18,970 nucleotides of DNA from Chloroflexota bacterium (lineage in GTDB: Bacteria > Chloroflexota > Anaerolineae > Anaerolineales > UBA4823). The stretch lies in NCBI GenBank assembly GCA_030669775.1, contig DAOVCZ010000015.1, forward strand, positions 1-18,970. Direction: 5' to 3'. A program made the translations under genes and the position numbers. Under the pieces are notes generated by a model. That model was not told the origin of the DNA and did no database searches. It saw nothing but the letters and a program-made list of their open reading frames with translations. How positions within the stretch are numbered: position 1 is the stretch's first letter; the number at the start of each line of letters is the position of its first letter. Positions 1 through 7,969 of this stretch are shown piece by piece.

Positions 1-429
1 TCGCGCTTATATGATGCAGCCCCGACCAAATTTACTGGACTCAAAGATTCCTCCGGGGATACTGAATTTGCTTACCAGTTGGGAAACCGGTTTGGAAGTG
101 ATTTTCGCGTATTCACTGGTAACGATAAACTGCTATCTGGAGCATTACAAAATCATGCCTCGGGTTGTATCACTGCGCTCGCTAATTTGATCTCTCCTGA
201 TCTGCGAGATTTGTGGGAAGCATTCCAGGAGGGGATATTTATGAGCGGCATCCAAGAGCGGATTAATTCTGTCCGGGAGGTATGCGAACTATACCAACCC
301 TTCCCACCATTGATAAAATTCCTTTTACACCAACATTATGATTTCCCCCTCTGGTCGATCTGCCCTCCATTAACTCCACTACCCAAGAAATCCGGGGACC
401 GGGTATCAGCTATATTGAATTTAGCGTAA
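1..429 (+). CDS. DapA/NAL-family lyase, C-terminal part
   Basis: The reading frame is open from base 1, so the true start lies outside the window; 142 codons of the C-terminal part remain. The first residues read SRLYDAAPTKFTGLKDSSGD. The GLKDSSG segment matches the Schiff-base lysine motif of the dihydrodipicolinate synthase / N-acetylneuraminate lyase family, with the lysine at codon 15 (bases 43-45). The following part (FTGNDKLLSGALQNHASGCITALANL) fits the C-terminal half of the TIM barrel, where family members have a 'G.D......l..Ga.G.is...N' pattern. These class I lyases split or form 2-keto acids through a lysine imine. Which one this is (4-hydroxy-tetrahydrodipicolinate synthase or a sugar-acid aldolase) cannot be decided without the N-terminal half. 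It ends with TAA, 47 bases before the next gene. Family assignment is firm; substrate is unknown. Confidence 0.85.
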   Translation, partial: SRLYDAAPTKFTGLKDSSGDTEFAYQLGNRFGSDFRVFTGNDKLLSGALQNHASGCITALANLISPDLRDLWEAFQEGIFMSGIQERINSVREVCELYQPFPPLIKFLLHQHYDFPLWSICPPLTPLPKKSGDRVSAILNLA

Positions 430-476
430 AATTACAGGAACATTGGTGAAACGCCAACTTTTTCAAAATAAATAAT

Positions 477-2855
477 ATGAATTCATCCAATTCTGATCAA
501 TCTCCACAGGACAGCGAACAAAAAGCGTCAAATCAACAAATTTTCCTGATAGGTTTATTGGGGATAGTATTTGTTATTGTGCTGGTTATTTCGATCTTGA
601 TTCTCACCAGACCAGATTCTCCAGCTGAAGAGCCATCCCCGGAGCCAATGGAGATCCTCATATCTTCGGAAATCATTCCGTCTTCAACATCTACTCCCTC
701 CATAACCCCCAGTCCTCGCTTCACGTTTACTCCGAAGCCATCGCGCACTCCAACCATTGCACCAACATCAACGGAAACACCTCTGCCAACCTTATTACCC
801 TCTCTGACACCGGCCTTCCCGAGCGAATTCAATGATCAGTATATTCTCGTCCACTGGACCCCAGAACTGGCCACGCAATTAATCGACCTCTTGGAAGTTT
901 ACCCGGAAACTCTCTCCAGTTTTGCACGTGGAGCAGACAACCAAGGGTACTACGACGCCTTTGGATATGCATTATTCGCCCAACAGGAGGCATTACAACG
1001 ATTTCCAACAGCTCCTCAAGCCCAAGACTGGTCATGGCAGTTAGCCTACAATCTTGCTCGAACTGGTGATCCTACTGCAGGGGAGATCTACGCCGCTCTG
1101 ATCACTCATGAATTAAACAGCGGAAATGTCTCCTTAGATGAACCAATTTTCTGGGGATGGAATGGAGAACCACAAATTGTGGTTGAAGTAATTCCTCTGG
1201 AATCTGAAAATGAAGGACTTCGCAACGACTTGATAAAAGTAAGTGCAGGTGAAAACGGGGGCAGTTTCTTCTGGTCGGTAGAAGAACCGAGCGGCTATAT
1301 ATCCTATCCCTTAACCAGTGATTTTAATTTTGTCAGACCCAGCAATGTTGATTACTTTGTCAATAGTTTACCCAACACCAATAATAATGTGGTTGGAACT
1401 TTTCCAACGAGAATTTTCGATTCATTTCACTATGTCGTCCCTCGCATTTTCAATCTAAATCAACAGCCACCAGTAGAGCTAACATTTGATACAATCTCGC
1501 CTCCAGCCATTGGACCTGAGTTTATCAATAATTGGGAGCCGGTCAAATCTGGAAATGGTGATCTTCATTTTGCGGATGTCATTTTCCCTGCCTGTCCTGT
1601 CACTTTGAAACATTTCTATCAATGGAATGGTACCTCTTTCTCCTTCTCGAAGGCCACCTATGAGATAAACCCGGATCCTGACCTGCTAAGTTATTGTGAA
1701 ATCGTTGTTAATCACTCTGCTCAAATCTGGGGATTGGAACCGACAATACAGTTCATGGAAACCCTGCTCCCCAACTGGCCCCCAGAAAACACCATCACTG
1801 GTGGGGATTATCCAGCAGATGCGCTTGACGAATGGCGTTATCGATTGAGCTTAAACCATGCATTACTTGGAAATCAGGTCGATGCAATTGATTATACAGA
1901 AACTATCGTTTCAGATCCTGCCTCACCAGATAGCACCTGGATTGCACCTGCTGCGGAATTTCTTGAAGCTTATCAAAGGCAAAGAGATATCTACCATGCC
2001 TGTTTGCCATCATCTTTTTGTGATCCGAAACTCGCTTTCCAAAGTCTGGTTGGAACCATCACAACACAAGAATTTCCAGATTTGATCGATACACTTGAAG
2101 AAGCGGGAGTAACCGTTCGATCGAATGGATTTTTTGACTTTGATAACGATGGAGAATCAGAGCGTTGGGTAGTCATTCGCCATCAACCGGGATCACCACT
2201 TGAATTTTGGATCATTTCCACCAATGATACTGGGATCTTAGCTGTTTTTGTTGACACAATTGAGACCGATAATCCCAGAGTGACATATCTCGAACCCTTA
2301 TCAGAACCGCCAATTGTTAAAATCGATCCGGATATCACATTCCATTATGTTAAGCAAGGCCCAGATCAGGAACCAGTCATCTTAATGGTTGAACAAGAAA
2401 TTATCTTCGCTTCGGACCGAACAAAATTGGAATTGGATTACCTGGAAGTGACCCTATTGACTGGTGGAGATCCGGTCTTCGTTAAAAATGAATTAATCGT
2501 CCTCAGGACATCACCACACTTCACATGCTCATACCTTCTTTGTCCTCGATTTTTGTATTTACTTGGCTTGGCAAGTGAGCTATCAAACGATAAGTATGCC
2601 GCAGTTGCAGCGTATTTGGAATTATGGCGGGAATATCCGGATAGCCCCTATGCAACCATGGCGCGCTTTAAACTGGTGTCAACTATTACTCCTGCACCTA
2701 CCTTTACCCCAACCTCCACGCAAAGCGTAACAGTGACCCCCACAGAGTCCGGGACCCCCCTGACTCCAACACCGATAGTTACTGATACACCGGAAGGTTA
2801 CCCTCCACCTGGAAACACTCCTACCAGTACTCAGCCAGGATACCCGTACCCGTAA
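477..2855 (+). CDS. membrane-anchored protein with Thr/Pro-rich linkers
   Basis: No named family was recognised for this 792-residue protein. Its architecture is clear. Residues 1-21 are polar, residues 22-44 form one strongly hydrophobic membrane segment with little positive charge ahead of it, and residues 48-116 are a Ser/Thr/Pro-rich linker. A large soluble part follows to about residue 735, and then a second Thr/Pro tail ends in YPPPG..QPGYPYP. The soluble part is expected outside the cell. Residue 554 begins DFDNDGE, a Dx[DN]xDG loop of the calcium-binding FG-GAP/dockerin type. A stretch near residues 705-730 (AAYLELWREYPDSPYATMARF) resembles a tetratricopeptide helix pair. Such TP-linker proteins are common in Anaerolineae. 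There is no good ribosome binding site before the ATG, so the start is uncertain. Function unknown. Confidence 0.8.
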   Translation: MNSSNSDQSPQDSEQKASNQQIFLIGLLGIVFVIVLVISILILTRPDSPAEEPSPEPMEILISSEIIPSSTSTPSITPSPRFTFTPKPSRTPTIAPTSTETPLPTLLPSLTPAFPSEFNDQYILVHWTPELATQLIDLLEVYPETLSSFARGADNQGYYDAFGYALFAQQEALQRFPTAPQAQDWSWQLAYNLARTGDPTAGEIYAALITHELNSGNVSLDEPIFWGWNGEPQIVVEVIPLESENEGLRNDLIKVSAGENGGSFFWSVEEPSGYISYPLTSDFNFVRPSNVDYFVNSLPNTNNNVVGTFPTRIFDSFHYVVPRIFNLNQQPPVELTFDTISPPAIGPEFINNWEPVKSGNGDLHFADVIFPACPVTLKHFYQWNGTSFSFSKATYEINPDPDLLSYCEIVVNHSAQIWGLEPTIQFMETLLPNWPPENTITGGDYPADALDEWRYRLSLNHALLGNQVDAIDYTETIVSDPASPDSTWIAPAAEFLEAYQRQRDIYHACLPSSFCDPKLAFQSLVGTITTQEFPDLIDTLEEAGVTVRSNGFFDFDNDGESERWVVIRHQPGSPLEFWIISTNDTGILAVFVDTIETDNPRVTYLEPLSEPPIVKIDPDITFHYVKQGPDQEPVILMVEQEIIFASDRTKLELDYLEVTLLTGGDPVFVKNELIVLRTSPHFTCSYLLCPRFLYLLGLASELSNDKYAAVAAYLELWREYPDSPYATMARFKLVSTITPAPTFTPTSTQSVTVTPTESGTPLTPTPIVTDTPEGYPPPGNTPTSTQPGYPYP

Positions 2856-2913
2856 TTTTGAACTCTCTGGACTGGAAAATTGGTCCCCTCGAGAAATTGG
2901 AGATAATTAAGAT

Positions 2914-3744
2914 ATGACATCATCTCCACCGATGTGGAGGTTATTACGCACACCGCCTGCACAAGGCGCCTGGAATATGGCTGTTGATGAGACGATACTG
3001 GAATTCGCGGGGAGAGGGGATGTCCCACCAACACTGCGCTTGTACGCCTGGTTGCCTGCCTGCTTATCTCTTGGTTACGCGCAACCGATAAAAGATGTTG
3101 ATCTAGATCGCCTACAGGATCGAGGCTGGGGAATTGTACGTCGCCCGACTGGTGGTCGGGCTATCCTCCATACAGATGAACTGACCTATAGTGTCTGCGG
3201 TCAGAATTCCGACCCACACCTGTCAGGCAGTGTCCTGGAAAGTTATCAGCGTCTATCTCTCGCCTTACTCGAGGCTTTACGACTGATGGGAATCGAGGCA
3301 GATTCAGCAAAAAAATCTTCACTCCAAGATTCTAATGCCAAGGACAACCCGGTATGCTTCGAAGCACCATCAAATTATGAAATTACTGTGGCTGGAAAAA
3401 AGTTGATCGGCAGCGCCCAAGCCCGTCGGAAATCGAGTGTTCTGCAGCATGGTTCTTTACCGCTATCCGGTGACTTGACCAGAATCCTCCAGGTGCTCAA
3501 CTACCCTGATGAAATCCAGCGACGTAAAGCAGAAAAGAAATTACTATCTCGCGCCACCACGATCGAAGCTGTGCTCGGTTATCGGGGAGACTGGTGGATT
3601 GCTTCTCAAGCATTCCGGGCAGCATTCAGATCAGTCCTGATGTTGAACTTGCAACCAATGGGGTTGACTGCTGCAGAAGGCCGGAGAGCAATGGAACTTT
3701 ATCGAGAGAAATATAATAATCCGGAATGGATAGGAAAATACTGA
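2914..3744 (+). CDS. lipM: LipM-type octanoyltransferase / lipoate-protein ligase family
   Basis: This 276-residue protein belongs to the biotin/lipoate ligase fold (BPL_LplA_LipB). Visible motifs are RRPTGGRA at 76-83 with His86, and the NYEITVAGKKLIGSAQ segment around the conserved Lys162/Lys163. Cys148 in the VCFEAPS context lies where Bacillus LipM has its acyl-thioester cysteine (Cys150, protein of about 278 residues). This favours transfer of octanoate from acyl carrier protein to GcvH or E2 domains over ATP-dependent lipoate ligation. A GGAG element about 12 bases before the ATG supports the start. It follows the TP-rich gene by 58 bases on the same strand. No lipA, gcvH or E2 gene is beside it. 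The family is certain; the exact reaction rests on the cysteine and length, so LplA-like ligation remains possible. Confidence 0.85.
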   Translation: MTSSPPMWRLLRTPPAQGAWNMAVDETILEFAGRGDVPPTLRLYAWLPACLSLGYAQPIKDVDLDRLQDRGWGIVRRPTGGRAILHTDELTYSVCGQNSDPHLSGSVLESYQRLSLALLEALRLMGIEADSAKKSSLQDSNAKDNPVCFEAPSNYEITVAGKKLIGSAQARRKSSVLQHGSLPLSGDLTRILQVLNYPDEIQRRKAEKKLLSRATTIEAVLGYRGDWWIASQAFRAAFRSVLMLNLQPMGLTAAEGRRAMELYREKYNNPEWIGKY

Positions 3745-3900
3745 GAGTCCAAGCTTCATAGTCAACCGTGGTTCTCTGATATGATTAACACGATTGGATA
3801 ATAACGCAAACTAATAACTTTGTATTCATCCACCCTTCTCTATTTGAGAATTTAGTTTCCATCAAATCTGATCTCCAATAATCGTTATAAAACCTTCTCG

Positions 3901-4185
3901 ATGAGCCTTGGATTACTGACACTCCACTTGCACCTGGCAGGATGTACCTCGCTGAAGGAGAAACGAAGGCGGTTGAAACCGCTTCTCCATCGTTTGCACC
4001 GCGAGTTCAATATCTCTGTTGCTGAGGTTGACTACCAGGACAGCTGGCAGGAAGCCGTAATTGCCTGTGCGTTGATCAGTAATGATAATGGCCACACTCA
4101 ACGCTGTCTACATGATGTCATCCGCTGGATCGAAAAATCATGGCCAGATGTGACTTTATTGGATGACCGCTTGGAAATTGTGTGA
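3901..4185 (+). CDS. DUF503 family protein (YlxP-like)
   Basis: A 94-residue protein matching DUF503: an N-terminal beta strand (GLLTLHLHLAG), the diagnostic SLKEKRRRLKPLLHRLHREF stretch at about 17-36, then NISVAEVDYQDSWQEAVIACALISND. Family length is about 90-100 residues, so it is complete. In Firmicutes the homologue YlxP lies in the nusA-infB-rbfA cluster and is linked to ribosome biogenesis; its biochemical role is not settled. Here it stands outside such a cluster, with 156 noncoding bases before it and a transporter gene 39 bases after it. No Shine-Dalgarno sequence is visible. An AT-rich TTATAA lies about 10 bases before the ATG, so a short or absent leader is possible, but this is only a guess. 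Confidence 0.85.
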   Translation: MSLGLLTLHLHLAGCTSLKEKRRRLKPLLHRLHREFNISVAEVDYQDSWQEAVIACALISNDNGHTQRCLHDVIRWIEKSWPDVTLLDDRLEIV

Positions 4186-4224
4186 TTGTTCAATTGTGAA
4201 ATTAGATAAATAATTGTTAAGAAC

Positions 4225-5982
4225 ATGGGTCTAACCATACTTGTTATCACGATCCTGGTGTTACTGCTCGCCTATCGTTACTACACTGTACGTAAAATAA
4301 ACCAGAACGTTGAACCTAGTTGGTCCAGGTCGACGCCCTCTCGCCGCTATATGGATGGCGTGGATTTCATGCCTACACCAACAGGCATTCTGGCAGGTTT
4401 TCAATTTAAATCCATATCATTGGATGTGATTATCGGTCCGGTAATCGCAATTCAATTTGGTTGGCTGCCAGCCATTCTTTGGCTATTAATTGGAGCAGTC
4501 TTCTTTGGATGGGTCCAGGATTATCTGGTCACAATTATGTCTATGCGAAAGGCAGGCAGACCGGTTAGCGATCTTATTGGATCTTATTTCAATCCCACAG
4601 CGCGGTCTGTAATCTTGATTTTTATCTTTATATATTTATTGATCATTTTGGGTCAGTTTGGTTTGCTTCTATCTACCCTGTTGGGGAAAGAAAACGTACC
4701 TTTCAGTATATTATTCTTGGTCCTCGCTGGGTTTTTAGCCGGATTGATGATCTATCGCTGGCGAATCAATCTGATTTTGACAACGTTGCTCTCGCTTCTG
4801 GTCGCATTCCTCGGGTTTTGGGTCAGCTCAATTCCTAAAATCCAGAACCTAGTGGCATCGATTAATGGAATAATCCTTGATCAAGGCACATTGAACCTGC
4901 AAAGCTCTTTTATTTCAGGAGATATCTCATGGTATTCAATGATCTGGATTGTGATCCTCTTTTCTATTTGTTATCTTGGAGCAATCTTGCCTATCTGGCA
5001 ATTTTCTGTGCCATTTAATTATGTGTCTTCATGGATAGTAATAATAGGGATTGGTCTGGCAGTTCTCGGTTTGCTCCTGGGTACGTTCAACGGATCGATC
5101 AATGCGGTTTTTGAAATCCCCCCACTGGTTTCGACCTTCCAGCCTAACCTTGGACCTATCTGGCCGATTCTATTCGTGACTCTCTCAAGCGGGGCAGTAT
5201 CGGGTTGGCACTCCTTGGTATCATCTTTCTCAACTTCACGCCAGGTCGAAAAGGAGCCATTAGCTCTGCCAGTAACAACTGGTGCGATGTTTACAGAAAC
5301 GGTGATGGTTGCCATTATTATTGTCTTTGCAGCCACATTTGGCATTTCCTCTGGAGCCTTCAGTTCAGAGCAAAACTTTTCCCTGACAGCAGGTCCAGCC
5401 AGTGTATTTGCCACTGGATTGGCAAGAACCTGGAACGTGATTGGATTTTCCGAATCAACAGGAAATTCATTCAGCGCTTTGTTCTTAACCCTGATGGGAA
5501 TTACCGTTCTCCAACTAGTGCTGCGTTTCGCGAGAATCGTCAATGCAGACCTTATTGGTACACGAATTTCCGCTTTGAAAAATCCAAAACTTGGCACGCT
5601 CTTCGTCATCATTCTCACTCTGATAATCGTTGTGTTTGGATTTTGGCAATCGCTGTGGGTTTTGTTTGCTGGGGCGAACCAACTCCTGGCATCTATTGTC
5701 CTCCTTCTTATATCCACCTGGTTAGCTAAGCATGGGAAATCTTTTTGGTGGACGCTCCTCCCAGCAGGATTCTTATTTATGACAGCCTTGGCTGCCTTGT
5801 TTTATAGCGCTATATACCAGGCACTCTTCCAGCAAATAATTTTCGAATCTGAAATAAACCCATCTCTCATACTCGGAAACACAATTACTGTTGGTTTTGG
5901 TCTATTATTCATCATCGCAGGTTCCTACTTGTTTTATATTGGCATACGAGCGTTAAACCGGGCTCGTATCACAGAAAGATAA
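4225..5982 (+). CDS. CstA-family carbon starvation / small-substrate transporter
   Basis: A 585-residue, very hydrophobic protein with many membrane segments. The N-terminal part carries CstA family signatures: YMDGVDFMPTPTGILAGFQF, then IGPVIAIQFGWLPAILWLLIGAVFFGWVQDY and SMRKAGRPVSDLIG. A later SGWHSLVSSFSTSRQVEKE corresponds to the family's conserved mid-protein loop. CstA and BtsT of E. coli are proton-coupled transporters of pyruvate and possibly peptides across the inner membrane. This protein is shorter than E. coli CstA (about 700 residues) and lacks its extended C-terminus, as in many non-enteric members. The start ATG has no obvious Shine-Dalgarno sequence; translation could be helped by the preceding gene 39 bases upstream. 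The substrate cannot be told from sequence. A long open frame on the opposite strand here is a codon shadow. Confidence 0.88.
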   Translation: MGLTILVITILVLLLAYRYYTVRKINQNVEPSWSRSTPSRRYMDGVDFMPTPTGILAGFQFKSISLDVIIGPVIAIQFGWLPAILWLLIGAVFFGWVQDYLVTIMSMRKAGRPVSDLIGSYFNPTARSVILIFIFIYLLIILGQFGLLLSTLLGKENVPFSILFLVLAGFLAGLMIYRWRINLILTTLLSLLVAFLGFWVSSIPKIQNLVASINGIILDQGTLNLQSSFISGDISWYSMIWIVILFSICYLGAILPIWQFSVPFNYVSSWIVIIGIGLAVLGLLLGTFNGSINAVFEIPPLVSTFQPNLGPIWPILFVTLSSGAVSGWHSLVSSFSTSRQVEKEPLALPVTTGAMFTETVMVAIIIVFAATFGISSGAFSSEQNFSLTAGPASVFATGLARTWNVIGFSESTGNSFSALFLTLMGITVLQLVLRFARIVNADLIGTRISALKNPKLGTLFVIILTLIIVVFGFWQSLWVLFAGANQLLASIVLLLISTWLAKHGKSFWWTLLPAGFLFMTALAALFYSAIYQALFQQIIFESEINPSLILGNTITVGFGLLFIIAGSYLFYIGIRALNRARITER

Positions 5983-6095
5983 TTCAAATTGGAATTCTTC
6001 ACCGTCTTATACTGCCATACCTGCTCAAAGGAGCTTCAACAAAAACAACAAATACTTGCCGGGTAGGATCCGGATTAGATAAAGGAGTCATTTAT

Positions 6096-6887
6096 ATGGA
6101 TCTTGGATTACAGGGGAAAAAAGCGCTGGTCACTGGTTCCAGTCGAGGGTTAGGTTTTGCAACTGCAAATCAATTAGCAAAGGAAGGTTGTGAAATCGCC
6201 ATCAACGGTCGAAATCAAGAGAGACTCGCAGCTGCTAAACTACAAATAGCTGCTCATCCAGGTAGCAAAATCGTTCCCATCACAGCGGATATCACACAAA
6301 CGGATCAAGCTGACAAAGTCGTTCATCAAGCAGCCGATTCCCTCAATGGTCTCGATATTTTGATCACAAATTCAGGTGGGCCACCTTCAGGAAAATTTGA
6401 AAGTTTCGACGACCAAACCTGGCAAAATGCAATTGAACTGAACTTCCTGAGCCATATGCGGCTGATTCGTGCAGCATTGCCTTACCTGGAAGCGTCAAAT
6501 TCTGCAAGCGTGCTGACGATAACTTCAATGTCAGTGAAACAACCTGTGCCAAACCTGGTTCTATCTAATAGTGTCCGTAGCGCAACCGTCGGGCTTACAA
6601 AGACTTTAGCACTTGAACTAGGAGATAAGGGGATTCGCTTCAACTCGATCTTACCGGGTTGGACAGAGACAGAACGAGTTCAGGAGTTGATGGCGTTTAG
6701 GGCTGAAACAAACCAAACGACTATCGAGGAAGAGACCGCCAAACAAGCCAAGGACAGTCCTTTTGGTCGAATGGGGACCCCACAAGAATTTGCCAATATT
6801 GCTGTCTTCCTTGTCTCACCTGCTGCCTCCTATGTCACTGGGGGGATGATAGTCGTTGACGGAGGCATGTATAAAGCCACCTACTGA
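6096..6887 (+). CDS. SDR-fold protein, 3-oxoacyl-ACP-reductase-like, lacking Tyr/Lys pair
   Basis: A 263-residue short-chain dehydrogenase/reductase. The cofactor motif reads VTGSSRGLG (residues 12-20), close to TGxxxGxG. NSGGP at 92-96 replaces the usual NNAG. Ser144 is present, but the catalytic YxxxK position, 13 residues later, reads S157-N-S-V-R161. So the Tyr is Ser and the Lys is Arg. The C-terminal half (RFNSILPGWTETERV, then PFGRMGTPQEFANIAVFLVSPAASYVTGGMIVVDGG) is typical. A known subgroup of 3-oxoacyl-reductase-like SDRs has this same NSGGP/LSN..R pattern and lacks the normal tetrad, so this is a conserved variant and not decay. A strong AGGAG lies 8 bases before the ATG. The reaction, if any, is unknown. 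It converges with the gene on the minus strand, with 18 bases between stops. Confidence 0.87.
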   Translation: MDLGLQGKKALVTGSSRGLGFATANQLAKEGCEIAINGRNQERLAAAKLQIAAHPGSKIVPITADITQTDQADKVVHQAADSLNGLDILITNSGGPPSGKFESFDDQTWQNAIELNFLSHMRLIRAALPYLEASNSASVLTITSMSVKQPVPNLVLSNSVRSATVGLTKTLALELGDKGIRFNSILPGWTETERVQELMAFRAETNQTTIEEETAKQAKDSPFGRMGTPQEFANIAVFLVSPAASYVTGGMIVVDGGMYKATY

Positions 6888-6889
6888 TC

Positions 6890-6918
6890 AATTAAAGGAG
6901 GGCAGTCATCCTGCCTCA
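6890..6918 (-). terminator. possible weak terminator hairpin between converging genes
   Basis: In the 18-base gap between the SDR stop and the lipoprotein stop, GAGGCAG and CTGCCCTC can pair around a GATGA loop with one bulged G. On the minus strand a short CTTTAATT follows. It is small and the U-run is poor, so the role is uncertain. Confidence 0.3.
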
Positions 6919-7323
6919 AAATCCGGAGTCGGCGTCGGGGGAATATCGGTGGGAAAATCCGTCTCTGTCGGAGGGGGTGGAGGTGTGTTCGTAGGGGGTG
7001 GAGGGAGAGTCGAGGCGGGTATCTGGAGCTCCGTTGGTTGACTCTGACCTTCTTGGGCTACAGCAGTCAACTCAGCTGCTTGCTGGGCGATCACCGTCGC
7101 CTGAACGCCAAGTGCGATTTGTGTTGCATTGGTATCTTCAACTATTTTTTTGGGCAATTTGTGTACTTTGCAGATCAAAAGCAGCTTGAGTCCCAACAAA
7201 ACCATTCTCAACATCAGGGTTTTGACTGCAAGCCGCAGTCGTCAGCAATATCATGGTAAAGATCCCAATAACCCACTTTTTTTGACCGCAGAAATTCTGG
7301 TGATAATTCGTTCGATTCATCAT
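6906..7323 (-). pseudogene. small Thr/Pro-rich lipoprotein gene, broken by a one-base shift in A7
   Basis: Two overlapping minus-strand frames form one protein. The first, from ATG at 7323 (GAGG just upstream), reads MMNRTNYHQNFCGQKKWVIGIFTMILLTTAACSQ. It has a charged start, a hydrophobic core and a lipobox-like TTAAC, then GTQAAFDLQSTQIAQKNS and a stop. The second frame continues as KIVEDTNATQIALGVQATVIAQQ, keeping the same Gln/Thr/Ala heptad-like helix. It ends in a proline-rich tail, TEL..PPPPTNTPPPPPTE, with stop at 6906. Removing one A from the seven-A run (plus-strand T at 7145-7151) joins them into about 139 residues. The joined product looks like an outer-surface lipoprotein with a short coiled coil and flexible tail, common in Chloroflexota. 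The shift may be an assembly homopolymer error, slippage-based expression or true inactivation. Function unknown. Confidence 0.65.
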
Positions 7324-7384
7324 AATCCTCAGGAACTCAACCTCTTTATGTTTTGCCAATTTGGACGTTCTAAAATCCTTAGAA

Positions 7385-7412
7385 AATATAGTGGGATTAA
7401 ATAGTGAATCAA
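7385..7412 (-). promoter_or_regulatory. candidate promoter of the lipoprotein gene
   Basis: On the minus strand TTGATT (7407-7412) and TATATT (7385-7390) are separated by 16 bases. They lie about 60 bases ahead of the lipoprotein ATG. Position and spacing fit a sigma-70-type promoter, but the region is AT-rich, so chance matches are likely. Confidence 0.4.
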
Positions 7413-7595
7413 TATAGCTTGCAGATTTGAAGGCAAGATGAAAAAAATCTGACTAATATGGGGGAAATTCGTTTTATTGATGTGAAGGTGGGTCAACTGT
7501 CATCGCAAATAAACAGCTAGGAACTCAAGCATATTGAGAAGCCAGATGTAAGCGTTCTGAGGTTGAGTCTTCAACGTTAGAAGGCACGTGGATGT

Positions 7596-7940
7596 TTACT
7601 GCACATGGAGCAATACTTTTCCTTCGCTCCATAATTCCTCCAAGCGGTAGTAATCTCTCCGCTGAGGAGAAAATATATGTAAAATTATGTCTCCGTAATC
7701 CACTAACATCCATCCGTCCTCAGCTTGACCTTCAATACGGGCATTGATCCTGAATTCTTTTTTTACTTGGTCAATGGCAGAATCAACCAAAGCCTGAATC
7801 ATACGATCAGTGCTTCCTGAACAGATGACAAAATAATCGGCAAATATGGCAATATCATGTAGGTCGATTAGGATGATATCCACCCCTTTTTTATTTTCCA
7901 ATGAGCTAACGATCGTTCGTGCAATTTCTAATTTTTCCAG
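7596..7940 (-). CDS. rsfS: ribosome silencing factor RsfS
   Basis: RsfS (Iojap family) binds ribosomal protein L14 (uL14) and blocks joining of the subunits when nutrients are short. The match is clear through ENKKGVDIILIDLHDIAIFADYFVICSGSTDR, then EGQAEDGWMLVDYGDIILHIFSPQRRDYYRLEELW. A TTG at 7901 would give 101 residues but cut off the first family helix. Reading upstream in frame gives LEKLEIARTIVSSLENKKG, the normal N-terminus, and the frame closes at a TGA at 7944-7946. The only plausible initiator there is CTG at 7938-7940, preceded by GAGGTG with a 4-base spacer. This gives 114 residues, the family's usual size. The gene follows thpR by 29 bases and is probably the last gene of that operon. 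Confidence 0.9.
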   Translation of the reverse strand: MEKLEIARTIVSSLENKKGVDIILIDLHDIAIFADYFVICSGSTDRMIQALVDSAIDQVKKEFRINARIEGQAEDGWMLVDYGDIILHIFSPQRRDYYRLEELWSEGKVLLHVQ

Positions 7941-7943
7941 ACT

Positions 7944-7950
7944 TCACCTC
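7944..7950 (-). promoter_or_regulatory. ribosome binding site deciding a CTG start of rsfS
   Basis: GAGGTGA on the minus strand lies 3-4 bases before CTG (7940-7938). It overlaps the in-frame TGA that limits the N-terminus, so it fixes the start within a few codons. No ATG, GTG or TTG occurs in frame between this stop and the TTG at 7901. Confidence 0.65.
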
Positions 7951-7969
7951 GTAAATTTCAGTTCTTAGA

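Noticed and set aside
5019..5717. 232-codon open frame on the minus strand inside the CstA-family gene
   Set aside because: It lies fully within a well-matched membrane transporter gene, its translation has no recognisable motif and it has no start signals. It is a codon-usage shadow.
6856..7041. Plus-strand Gly/Val-rich frame (GVGVGGISVGKSVSVGGGGG)
   Set aside because: It is the complement of the Pro/Thr tail of the minus-strand lipoprotein, and the low-complexity sequence comes from that.
7422..7451. CAGATTT/AAATCTG inverted pair as an rsfS terminator
   Set aside because: Seven AT-rich base pairs around a 16-base loop give a weak stem, and the position is more than 140 bases past the rsfS stop.
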